DNA of 64,000 nucleotides, taken from assembly GCA_021464415.1 (NCBI GenBank), contig CM038469.1, forward strand, positions 25,129,901 through 25,193,900, read 5' to 3'. Below the pieces are notes generated by a model. It saw only the letters and a list, made by a program, of their open reading frames with translations. It was not told the DNA's origin and did no database searches. Positions 1 to 11,000 of this stretch are shown here, piece after piece (within the stretch, counting starts at the first letter, position 1; the number at the start of each line of letters is the position of its first letter). The translations under genes and the position numbers were made by a program. Source of the stretch: Lonicera japonica. Taxonomy: Eukaryota > Streptophyta > Magnoliopsida > Dipsacales > Caprifoliaceae.

Positions 1-15
1 CTCTATCACCCCTTC

Positions 16-816
16 TTAATGCGCCGCCCTCACCCCCTTTATCATAGTTGACACCGCACTTAAGATTGCGTAACTCCCTTGCCCCTTTTTTACCCAATCC
101 TCTCCTACTACTCCTCTTGTCACCTTCTCCTTGCCTTCTAATACCACCATGTTCACCCCCAATTCCTCCAACAACTTATTGTATTTTTCACTTTCATTTA
201 AGCTCACTCCGAGCCATTTTTCTTTCTTCAATATATGCCCGTTGCTTGTGCTAATAGCCAGCCTATTCTCAATCCCACGCCCTCTGTTTTTATTTTCTTC
301 ATCTACCACTACAACTACCCTCTCCCCCTCCTGGCTTTTCTCATTGCTGCTCCCGTCATCCGCCCCGAAACCTTCTCGGATAGATAATGCACTACTTGTT
401 TTATACCCCTTCGCTACCTCCTTGTAAAAAACTAGCATATTCAATTTATTCCCCACATTTGCAGCCTTTAAACCCTCCCCACGTATTGTAAAGATTGCTC
501 CATGTACATTCCCAAATTTGTATGATATTGAGGCACCTTGACAGCCCACTCCTCCCCCTTGTAATAACCGTATCTTCCCTTTTTTATTCATAATTTGCTT
601 CCCCCAACCTCCCCTGCTAAGCCCACTACTTGACCCTACCTCTCCGCCATTGAAAAGAGGCACTATCCAACTTTCATCGTCCGATGTTGCCTTCAATTTT
701 TCCTCAACAAGATTTACATTTTCCTCCAAGGATTCGTCACTATCACTGCCCGTTTCTTCCTCCAATCTTTTGTTGAAGTCAAGATCAGAGAGCTCTAAAT
801 TCTCTTCTCCTGACAA
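16..816 (-). pseudogene. LINE ORF1 C-terminal part (unrecognised low-complexity)
   Basis: A 266-codon frame immediately downstream of the DUF4283 frame on the same strand. It starts with an acidic stretch (EENLELSDLDF, GSDSDESLEE) and has no domain I recognise. The position just before the expected ORF2 suggests the variable C-terminal part of LINE ORF1. An independent gene is unlikely given the context. Confidence 0.45.
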
Positions 817-936
817 TGATCCTTCACCTAAGCTCTCATCCCCCTCACATCTGCTACATGCCCCAAAACCGGAATGAACTCTCCCACCTTCTCAAAACTT
901 CGTCTACATTAGTATCTTCCCTAACTTCGTTATACT

Positions 937-1974
937 TCAACGACACCTTTTTTTATTGCGTCTTTGATAAAATTGGATAGATTTCTGCGTTGTCCACTTA
1001 AATTTTATGAGATTGTTCTTCCCCTTTCTGTTCCCACCCTCGGCATGGAGGCCCGCTAGTTTAAAATCTTCTACCTCTTCACCTCCCCCACTGTCACCCT
1101 CCTGTCCGTCTCCTCCCTTCGTATTGTCCTCCTCATCCTTTTCTATCCCGGCCCTCTCCCCAGTCTCAATCACCCCCTCCCGTCCTCCCCCCTCCCCACC
1201 TGCTGCCCCAGGCTCACTATTGACCATTTGATTGGGCACAACATTACCCAAGCATTCTCCATTTCTCTCATCACCAATTAATCCGTTCCTTAACGTATTA
1301 AAAACCTTTTTGATGCTAACCGAATTTAAACAAGTATTGGACATACTATCTTCCACCTCTAAAGCAATATAGCACCGATCGAATTCTTCGAATACTGCTG
1401 AAGTCGTTACTGTCCGTTTACTAAAGTCAAGTTTAGAGACGGCCTTCAATTTAATCGTAAACTTATCTGCCCCAATTGCCATATCTATTTCGTCAGGAAT
1501 GAAACCGCTAGCTCTTCCTTTGACTTTAATTTTTGCCGAAAACAAGTGCTGCATAGATTTCGTTCTATGATCAATTTGTAACAGCCCTCCGCATTTACTC
1601 CCAATTTCTTCAAAAACCTCTATAATCCACCACCTTAAAGGCAAATCTATCACCTCAATCCAACCTCTCGTGCATGATATTTTTTTATCTAAAGATAAGT
1701 CTCCAATGTTCCATCCCTGTAGCTTGATAGTAAGCGGTCCTTCAATATCAAGAATGCCTTTTTGTCCCAATATTTCCGCTTCCTTTCCCTCCTTACAGTG
1801 AAAAACAGCTTTGTCTGGCTGAAAAGGATGAAGAACAATATCAGTTTTGAACATTTTATTGATAGATCTTTGTATGCCACTCCAATCATCCCATAATCGA
1901 CTCCTAATGCAAACCAATACTCTATACCAATTGTTATTTGGTATAATTAAGCCCTCTGTTATCCCGCTCCACAA
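937..1974 (-). pseudogene. LINE ORF1, DUF4283-type domain
   Basis: A 345-codon frame. Residues about 103-140 (GWIEVIDLPLRWW, then an IG...GG..ID core) match the DUF4283 fold found in plant LINE ORF1 and nucleic-acid-binding transposon proteins. The C-terminal third (about 240-310) is low-complexity, rich in Gly, Glu and Asp. No CCHC zinc knuckle is visible. The frame is followed by a short break and the 816-16 frame. Confidence 0.7.
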
Positions 1975-2070
1975 ACATTTTGATTCCTTAAGTTTGTAAC
2001 CACTTTATCGACCCTCCCAATTTTCTTTTGCACACCCTTAGCATCTTTAACAACTTCAGCGTAAGATAAG

Positions 2071-2319
2071 CTAACCAGATGCTCTCCTGGTTAGCTTATC
2101 TCTGATCATATGAGGGCATTGCATTCCTTTTGCTGACACGAAATTTTTACTTTTTTCCTTAGTGAAAATAAGCCGTTTAAGCGAGTACGCAATCCCGGTC
2201 CAGCCTTCTCCAACCTTGCCCGCTGGAAAAACAATCACTCGCCTCACCACTCCTTGTTGTAACATAGATAAGCTCATAAAACTTCCATTTTTATTGTTGT
2301 ACCGTTGCAATAAAAACAT
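2071..2319 (-). pseudogene. LINE ORF1, N-terminal fragment
   Basis: An 82-codon frame containing VRRVIVFPAGKVGEGWTGIA, the motif that opens plant LINE ORF1 proteins (R.I..P.G..G.GW). It is separated from the next ORF1 frame (1974-937) by stops or frame changes, so ORF1 is broken here. The role in an active element would be RNA binding in the ribonucleoprotein. The assignment rests on motif similarity and position only. Confidence 0.6.
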
Positions 2320-2435
2320 AGCGTACGTCGCTTGATACTTGCTAAAAGCTCTTTTTCCGTCGTTTCAAGGAAAAAAGGGTCGTGTGACCGAGACGACTCC
2401 CTAGAATTTACTAATTTTTCATATCAACCTCGGAC

Positions 2436-3521
2436 CAATGTTTTAAAAGGCAAAGGCGCAAGCCTAGTTGTCTGCTTGTCCAAAGGCTAGGATTAAGCCT
2501 CAATGTGGCGAAGCATAAGCCTTTCACACAAACCATTTTTATATTAAAAAAATTTAATATATGACATAAAAATAGTTTTTTATGTCATCTGACTGTCAGA
2601 ATTTTTAGGTTAAGGGGTAAAATGCTAAATAAAATAACTTAGGGGGTCCGTTGTAATTTATTAAATATTTTCTAAATATTTGATGCAGTGAAGGTTAGTT
2701 AGGTCATTTCAACCGTTAAAATTAAAACCCTACTCTTTTCTTAACCCCTCTCTTTCTCACAACCACAACCGCCTCTCTCCATCTTCAATTTCCATCACTC
2801 TCATATATATATATACATAAGAATGAAGAAGAAGGCACAAGATCCAGTCGTTTTAGTGCAGCAAGCCAGCATAGGAGTTTCGCCCATCCCCCTTTCTCGC
2901 ATTTGTTTACAGATCAGTGTTTGTTTAGGAGTTAGGGTTTCCTTTTACATTCCTTTGTTTTTTCAATTATTGCCTAAACAACGTCGTTTTGGCATAGTGT
3001 GTAACTTTAGAGGAAAAAAAAGGGATCAAAAGCTGAAGCCTCAAACTTGTAGGCGTTAAAAGGAATATGCCTAGAGAGTGTTCTAAAAATCAGGATTAAT
3101 CCATAGTCGGGTAGAGATGTTGAAGACTAGGCCTAGTCTTTTGAGAAAATCAAGTTCAAAAAAAATCGGGAAAAAATGGGGATTAATCGAGAAAATTATG
3201 TAATTGCTATTTTTCTAGAAGTTTGCTAGTTTGGGAATTGTATAAACTTCACCAGTTTTGCTTAAAATAATGCTATGTTATGTAGCTATAACTTTAGTAG
3301 TTTGGTAGCTTTGAAAAGTGTTATGATTTCTTGTGTTTTATTAGTATAATATTATTTAAAATAATATTCATAGTGAGGAGTCTCCAGTCCCCACCTCGCA
3401 GACCTAGGACCATACTAAAAGGCTTATGCCTAATGTGCAGTCCGCAGTTCTCTATGCGCGGGAAGGCATTTTATGGCTAAGGTGCATCAACAAGCGCCCA
3501 GTCACGCTTTTTAAAACATTG
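2436..3521. mobile_element. Non-autonomous DNA transposon candidate with terminal inverted repeats
   Basis: The ends are CAATGTTTTAAAA at 2436 and its exact reverse complement ending at 3521, with further weaker symmetry inside (GGCGC-rich on both sides). No target duplication is clear. The interior contains a promoter-like stretch (CT-rich leader, TATATATATATA near 2806) and a 78-codon plus frame at 2823-3059 with no recognisable domain. It also contains one copy of a dispersed repeat (3081-3377). No transposase is present. Confidence 0.5.
3081..3377 (+). repeat. Dispersed repeat, copy 1 (GATTAATC-rich)
   Basis: Shares, with gaps, the sequence found at 6299-6571: a TTCTAAA start, GGATTAATCC..A, CCTAGTCTTTT, GGGATTAATCG and a right part TATTATTTAAAATAAT. 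This copy lies inside the 2436-3521 inverted-repeat element. The family is not identified. Confidence 0.65.
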
Positions 3522-3793
3522 ACTAGGACTTATGGTTTGAAAGCTTGTACCAAACAAATTAAAAACCTGTAATAACAAAGATCCACGCCAATCATAGTAG
3601 AAATAATTTCAGTGAAGGTCTTTCTGTTACAAAAAGCTGGAAAACCATTTGGTTACAAATTATGCTTTACCCGTCACGAGAATTAATTTCACAAGAAAAA
3701 GGACTATCCATATTTTTTTCTATTACAATAGATTTAAAATTACGTATAACCTTTAGCAATACACATTCACAATAATAAAATTTTGTACAATTC

Positions 3794-4078
3794 GGCTCCG
3801 TTTGATTGTAAAGATGGAAAAGAAAATTAAATTTAGTTAATTTGTATGAAAAGATAGAAAATAAGGTGAGAGATGTTACTCATTTTATGAGTATATATAC
3901 CCCATCCTTTAATATTTTTGATGGAAAATTTTTACTCACCACCAAGCAAAGAAAATTTCTTCATGGAAAAACTTAAAAATAAAGAGGATATCACTTCTAT
4001 CACTCAACTTATTTTCCATCTTTTTACCAAAACTAACTTAATTTATTTTCCTTTTCCACCTTGCAATCAAACGGAGCC
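3794..4078. mobile_element. Tourist-like MITE, copy 1
   Basis: 285 bp with perfect 15-bp terminal inverted repeats GGCTCCGTTTGATTG / CAATCAAACGGAGCC, flanked by a 3-bp direct repeat TTC. Subterminal sequence is also complementary (AAAGATGGAAAAG vs CTTTTCCACC). The size, the CCGTTTG ends and the 3-bp duplication fit PIF/Harbinger-derived Tourist MITEs, although TTC departs from the usual TNA. It lies in intron 12. Confidence 0.8.
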
Positions 4079-4992
4079 TTCAATTCCACAGAAAAGCAAA
4101 AGAGGATAAACATTCTATTTGAAACTTTTAAATGAAATATATTCCACAATCTTAAATTGAGATGTCCTATAAATAAAAGGAGAGAAGAATTATAATTACA
4201 AAATGGAAGAAAACTAGAATTTACATTTGTAATTAAATTTCAAAACAAAATTCGGATTTTATTTTTTTTAATAAGTCCTCTATGCCCTAGCAAGGGCAAA
4301 AGAGTAATAGCAGAGGCAAATAAAATGGAAATTTACTAGTTTATTAAATGGAAATTTTAGTATGCATGTCAAATAATGAACAGAAGAGAATTTGGTGGTG
4401 TATGAAGAATCAACAAGGGAGGGGGGTGTTTGGGCTGCAAGGAGATTTGAAGAACGGAGATAAAAGACTCAATAAAGAAACAAGAATGAGAGGAGAGACG
4501 AGAGTAAAATTACAGGAATTCAACTGACGTCAATAGCAGAGGCAAGAGACGAGATGGGGAGAGTTTATTGGATAATTGAGGGTTAAATTATTAAAGGTTC
4601 AAATTTGAAGTGGGTTGAAAAGATTAATTAGGTGGGTGCATTTAAGAACACCCTTATTTTTCCCCATTATCGACCACTTAGATTATCTAGGTGATCCTTT
4701 ATGTTGACTTTTGTCGATCGTTCTTATAATGCCCATTAGCTTTTCTTGAATTTATCTAGCTTTCTTTCTTAGTGAACTTGGTTGTTAGGATCCAGTTCAT
4801 TTAGCATAATATGTCCCTTCAGGGTCTTCATATAACCTAGGGGCAGAACTTTGTAGCCCAAGCACCTTTTTCATTTTTAGGTTATAAATACACTCTCTCT
4901 TGCTCTCCTGGGTTAAAGCTTCTAAAAATTAAGTGTGTGGCAGATTCGCTAAAAGAAAGAAAAAATATATATGAGAGAGAATAATTGAAAAC
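4079..4992. other. Intron 12, remaining sequence
   Basis: No gene, RNA or element recognised. AT-rich with purine-rich patches. I searched it on the minus strand for the next myosin exon (ALLDEACMFP-type coding) and found none. Confidence 0.5.
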
Positions 4993-5094
4993 CTTTTCAA
5001 TAAGATCCAACACATCTTGGTTATCAATAAATTCAATATAACTCCAATTGATTCTTTCTTTGCGATATTCCTCCTGCTCCATTTTAAAAACATG
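4993..5094 (-). CDS. Myosin XI exon 12 (residues 460-493), last exon in window
   Basis: Acceptor TTTCAG, donor GTTTTCAA. It encodes [20 protein letters not shown] and the [13 protein letters not shown] end. In relatives the next exon carries the GI.ALLDEACMFP block, which I do not find in 1-4992. Confidence 0.94.
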
Positions 5095-8000
5095 CTGAAA
5101 GAAATCGAGCAAAAGAATTAACAAAAGATCTACAACAAAAAAAAAATACCATATTATAATCCTACTCATTGTAATGACATTCCACCAAGAATCAGTATTT
5201 TACCTCATTAAAATGTTGTTGAAGCTTTTCATTTGCAAAATTAATGCATAGCTGCTCAAAACTGCAGAAAGAAATGTCAACTACTCACCTAGCTGATATA
5301 CAAGTACCAAATGAACTACTTACTACAGCAACAAATTTTGTTAGAAACAAGTGAACCAGCGTTTAATGGACCAATCAGAACATGAGAAAGAAGAGAATAC
5401 ACAATAACGGATAGTGAGGGAAAATTCTCCTCCAACTGAATAAGTTTATGTGCGGGTAGGTGGCTATGTGAGTGTAGGTCATGTCAAGCTCTAGGATTTA
5501 GATGGTTTGATTCAAGTCCAATATATGTGTTGTAGCGTGAACCTGAATCCATATATGAAGGATACCGCTTTAGATTTTGGAAATTCCAAATCTGAATTTG
5601 TTATTATTGAGAACCCTGATCCCAAAATCCAACCCCATCTGACACGATTATTTCATAAACCCCCTCTTTCACATGTACATATATATACGTATATTAGGGT
5701 TCTAGAAGTCGTGAATGGATTGGATCAGTCCTGCCAACAAAATGAATGCAGAGCCCCTGTCCAATGCTTCTTTGATCTGGACGTTATCACAAAGAGAAAA
5801 AGATGCAGCACCCCCACTAACAAGGGCCGAACAGCAGGGGGCATGGCAGGAAGAAAGTTTAGAGATGATGCTTTTCTCTTAGAACCTTATATTTAGTGCA
5901 ACATAGTAAAGCTCCCTCTGTTTATTATACCTGCTGCTTTCCAGAAGTTGCATTGAATGCATGGCATGGTGTAGCTAGGACCCCACTAACAAGGGCCGAG
6001 CGGCAGTGGGCATGGCAGGAAGAAAGTTTAGAGATGATGCTTTTCTCTTAGATCTTTTTATTTAGTGCAACATAGTAAAGCTCCCTCTGTTTATTATACC
6101 TGCTGCTTTCCAGAAGTTGCATTGAATGCATGGTATGGTGTAGCTAGGACCCTACAAGTCATGTTTGAGCTCATGTTCATATCAAACCCACCCTTCATTG
6201 GATAAGGCTGGAAACAATGCCTACCAAGTTCAGATAAGGGATTGTATATTTAAAACTAATTAATGATTTACAGATTATTACATTATATAGTATCAGTATT
6301 CTAAATATTGGGATTAATCAGGGATTAATCCATAATCGGCTGGAGACTATACCTAGTCTTTTCAGAAAATCGGGGATTAATCGGAAAAAAGTTTGAAAAT
6401 TACGTTTTTGGATGTTCACTTTAGGTATTTGGGGGTTTGAACTTTGTTTCTTTTGTTTTGAATACGTATGTTGGACGGACGTTTGGAGAATTAATGTCAT
6501 TTTGGAAAGTGCTGTATGATTTCTTGGGTATTATTGGTATTATATTATTTAAAATAATGTTTGTAGTGAAAAATTATTTGTCCGATTGGTCTCATCAACA
6601 TCTACAGCCAAGCTTGAGGGGAAGTGTGGACGAAATCAATTTGAATAATATTCTGATATGTAATTTATTCAGCTTTTTTTTTTGATAAAAAACAAAGCTT
6701 ATATTGATGAAAAAATACATAGTAATCCAATAAAGATACGACCTACTCCACACAAACGACAATCCCAATGTAGAATAATATTGTAATGGCTTACTCACAC
6801 TGAGAGCCAAAGTTTGAATATATAAAAATTAGGGGACTAAAAGAAACATAACAGCCTATGTGATCAAATCCTAGTGAAAGACTAAATCTAGAAGATCCCT
6901 AGTAATACCTAATAATCTAATAATAATAAATAAAATAATCGGGTCAACAAGAAAGGAGGAGTAGTTTTCAAAATAGATTTTGAAAAAGCATATGATCATG
7001 TGGAATGGGATTTCATTGATCATGTGCTTGAGAATAAGGGCTTTGGATCTAGATGGAGAAAATGGATTAAGGGCTGTCTTTCATCTTCTAATTTTTCAGT
7101 AATGGTAAATGGGAGACCGAGGGGTATTTTCAATGCCTCAAGGGTTAGGCAAGGTGATCCACTTTCACCTTTCCTTTTTGTTTTAGTGGCTGATGTCCTT
7201 AATAGGTTAGTGGTGAGAGCAAGGGAAGTGGGACTTATCGAGGCTTTCAAGATAGGAAGGGATAGAATCAAACTCTCACATTTACAATTTGCCGATGATA
7301 CCATATTTTTTCTCTCAAAAGATGTAAATAAGCTTAAGAATCTGATTGACACTTTGGATATATTTGGGTTAGCTTCGAGACTTGACATCAATTTATCCAA
7401 AAGCCTGCTAGTCAGTATCAATGTGCAAGAGGAAGATATGGTGTCATTGGCAAGGGTGGCGGGCTGTGAATTAGGAGAGTGGTCGATGTCCTACCTAAGT
7501 TGCCTCTAGGAGACAATCCTTGTCATGTAGATTTTTGGGGCCCAATGATCAAAAAAATCTCTAAAAGATTAAAAGGTTGTCTTTCAAGGGGGGTACAATA
7601 ATGTTAATTCAATTGGTTTTAGAAAGCATTCCCATCTACTATCTCTCTCTTTTCAAAATGCCAATCTTAGTGTGCAACACCATTGAAAAATTAATGAGGA
7701 ATTTGTTTTGGGAAGGGTACGGGGAGAGAGATTGTGATCACTTAGTGAGTTGGGATATGGTATCTAAAAGCAAGGACAAAGGGGGGTTGGGCATTGGTAA
7801 CCTTGCTAAGAAAAATGAGGCGGCGTTAGGGTAATGGCTTTGGAGATTTCTCCTTGAACAAAACTCATTTTGGTGCTCAATAATTAAAAGTACGGAGTTA
7901 ATGAAAATGAGTGGGACACAAACATGGTTACTAGACATATGTTCTTATCTCCTTCATGGTGTGTGTTATGTAAGGCTAGCAGTGAAAGCATAGATCATAT

Positions 8001-11000
8001 TCTACTCCATTGCCAGTTTGTTCAAAATTTGTGGCGGAAATTATTTAATTTGTTTGGTATAGTGGGGGTTCTCCCTAGAAGCTGGGCTGACTTGGTTGAG
8101 ATCAAGTAAGTTTTTAATCAAAATGATAGCAGATTCAAGCAGTTGCGGAGGCTCTTGGTAATGGCAGCTGCTTGGTTAATATGGTTGGAGAGAAATAAAA
8201 GGGTTTTTGAAGACAAAGATAGCGCAGCGGAAGAGATATGGAATCACACCATATTTCTGGTTCGATTACGGGCCAAAGCATCAAATATCTTTGATAGTAT
8301 TGATAACTTTTTGTTTAGGCTGAATTGTTTTAGTTTTTTGGATTGATGTAGTTGGTATGTTAGGTTCACACTGCAGTGGACAGCTCACCCACTGGGCTGA
8401 GCCTTTTTTATCTTGTAATCTTGCTTTTAGTTGTAATAAAAATTCTGTCTCTTATCCCAAAAAAAAAAAACATGGTTACTAGAGGCATTCATAGGAACCC
8501 GTGGAAAGACATCTCTAGTGGCATTGATAAATTTAAATCATTTATTCGACTTAAGGTGGGCATGGGCAATTCTATAAGATTTTGGGAAGATATATAGGTT
8601 GGGGATTCTGCTGTTGCCTCACTTTATCCTCGGTTGTATAGGATCTCCCGCAACAACACAAATGCTTTGATCACATCAATCATTCGTTGGAACTCTCTTG
8701 AATCTTTCTCATGGGATTCTAATTTCGTAGAGATTTAAATGAGAGAGAAATTGATGAATTCTTGGAATTGTTAGATTTGGTTTCTCATTCTAACGTATCT
8801 AGTATCGACAGAGACACTCAATCTTGAGGGGGCGAAATCGGGGATATTCTCTTGTAAATCTTTCTTTCACTTGCTCACCAATTCACCAGCAGACATTATC
8901 ATTGTGCCACACAAATTCATATGGAAGGATGGTACCCTCCGAAGGTGAAAGTTATTGATTGGTTGGCCTCTTGGAAAAGAGTCAACACTTGTAACTTATT
9001 CCAAAAAAGAAGTCCTAATCTAGCTATTTCTCCTTCTTGGTAATTTTTATGCAAAAAGGGAGGAGAAAACATTGATCACATTTTAATACATTGTAGCTTC
9101 ACATATTATATGTGGAATAAGGTGAGGGAGGAATTTGAAGTGATTGGAGCTATGCCTAGCTCATGGCATGACTTGTTGGGTATGAAATGGCACTTTAGAG
9201 GGAATAAAAAGAAAGCAAATTTGTTTTTGTTAGGGGCTACTGCTTGTTTTTTGGGCATGGGATCAGTTTTGATTTGTAGTAGGGTTTTTTGTCTGTTTTG
9301 TGATTGAGGATGGAGCTGTTCTTTTTTGTTTTTGTTTTTGTTTTCTGGTGTGCTTGGTGGTGGATTTTTCATCCGCTTCCGACACCTTTGCTTGTATCTG
9401 ATTTTGCCAATCAATATAACTACATAAGCTTTGTTTCTGATCAAAAAAAAAAAAAAGAAAGCAAATTTGTTGTGGAGATGTTGCTGTTTGGCGTTACCAT
9501 GGGGCATTTGGCAGGAGAGAAATGCCAGAATTTTTTAAGACAAATTTTCCGAACCCACTGAAGTTTCAAGCAAAATCAAACAATTAGCATCACTCAGGGC
9601 TAGCTCTTCAAACCTGTTTCGGAACTTAACAATCTCAGAATTAAGTTGGAATTGGGGTGCAGCTATCCAGTAATAGCGCTAACTGTGGCTTTGCCATATT
9701 ACTGTCAATTTGATTTTCTTGTAATTCTAATATTTTGTTTTGTCTAATCGTTTGTCATATCATGATGGGCTTTGGTGGACTGCTGGTTCATCAATGATGT
9801 AATCACCATTATAACGCTTTGATTAGTATATTTTAATAAAAGCATTTCATTTCTGATCAAAAAATAATAATAAATAAAATATGATTTCCAACAAATGTGT
9901 AATGAATAATAAAACATTAATACAAGAATGTTTGCCTGTTATGTTTAAAGCTTTCAAATCCATAGATGTCCAGAACTCCAATTTGTATACGAGAATCATT
10001 ATCTTGGCCAACAGATCTGTTAATCTTTTCAACAAGCCTGAAACATACATAAAAGCAACACATAATTACTCTGAACAAAACATTCGGGTCAAGAAAAAGA
10101 TAAAAGGTTTTGCAAAATGCAATAACAACAAACAGACCAATCAAACAGACGAGCATATACGGTCTTTGCTAAAGTATCTCGACTAGCCACCGCAGCATCA
10201 CTGTCAAGAGCCTTAATAATTATCCCTTCATGAGTATGAATTGAACGCGTAGAGAGTGTGGCCAGCAAAAGATTAAAATCGCACCTACACGAAGAGGCAA
10301 TTCAGTAAGAGAAGAATTTTGTAATGGCTTTGGCTTACTCAAACTTAAGGCCGGAGCTTATATTTATATATAAAAATTAGGGTTACAATGAGGAGGCAAA
10401 AATAAAGAAAGGACTTAACAACCTTGTAATCAAATCCTAATTAAAGACTAAATCTGTAAGTTCTATTATTTAGGGTAAATACAAAAGATAACTAATAAAA
10501 CCTAATAACCTAATAATAAATAAATAAAATAATGATTTCCCAACAGTAAGCACTCAGTTTACATCCCAAGAAACTCTCTTGTAAGAATGACTGCTTCTCT
10601 AATGGAGAATCAAGGTCTGAAACTAAACACCAAAGTAACCACTCAGTTTATATCCCATTTATGTTCACAGATTCATTACAATAATCAACATCCCTAGTAA
10701 ACAATATGTTGCAGATGAAAATACTTGAAATATTATAACTCGAATACCCCATGATTAAATTTGCATAAGGTTTTCAAAGCACATGACTGCTCATGAACTC
10801 AACAATAGTTAGGGGAAGGAATCAAACAAGAATGAAAGCTACAGACTAAAATGAAATAATTGGAGGAAAGGATTCAACATACAACTACACTCGGTGGCAC
10901 ACTCAATGCACAAGATACCAAGTAATTTCTTACATAATGTATAGATTACTTGTGTTCGATGTGCTTAAGGTCATGGGGTTCAAGCCCTGGTTTAAACTTT

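Larger units (their letters stand above)
1..2330 (-). mobile_element. 5' part of a LINE (non-LTR retrotransposon), ORF1 region; ORF2 lies off the left edge
   Basis: Three minus-strand frames (2319-2071, 1974-937, 816-16) read in order as a decayed LINE ORF1 with a DUF4283-type domain. It sits in intron 12 of the myosin in the same orientation as the gene. The 5' boundary is only approximate (2330-2400). The endonuclease and reverse transcriptase frame should follow to the left of position 1. The element ends and any target duplication are not visible. Confidence 0.75.
6938..9862 (+). mobile_element. LINE A, 5'-truncated non-LTR retrotransposon in intron 10
   Basis: Flanked by an exact 19-bp duplication AATAATAATAAATAAAATA (6919-6937 and 9863-9881). 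It starts inside the reverse transcriptase ([15 protein letters not shown] at about 6970) and ends after a TTTCTGATCAAAA tail. It is antisense to the myosin. It is interrupted by two later LINE pieces: B (7936-8470) and C (9226-9455). When the inserts are ignored the coding sense continues across both gaps (EWDTNMVTR then [10 protein letters not shown] across B; KKKANLL then WRCC across C). The 3' UTR runs from about 9550 to 9862, only about 65 bp from myosin exon 10. Confidence 0.9.

Noticed and set aside
5507..5896. 129-codon plus frame in intron 10
   Set aside because: No recognisable domain, no second copy with the same frame, and part of it lies in the tandem duplication.
7020..7421. 133-codon minus frame inside LINE A
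   Set aside because: Shadow of the reverse transcriptase frame on the other strand.
9881..10186. 101-codon plus frame and 9847-10050 minus frame near exon 10
   Set aside because: The plus frame is antisense to exons 9-10; the minus frame is exon 10 read through its intron.
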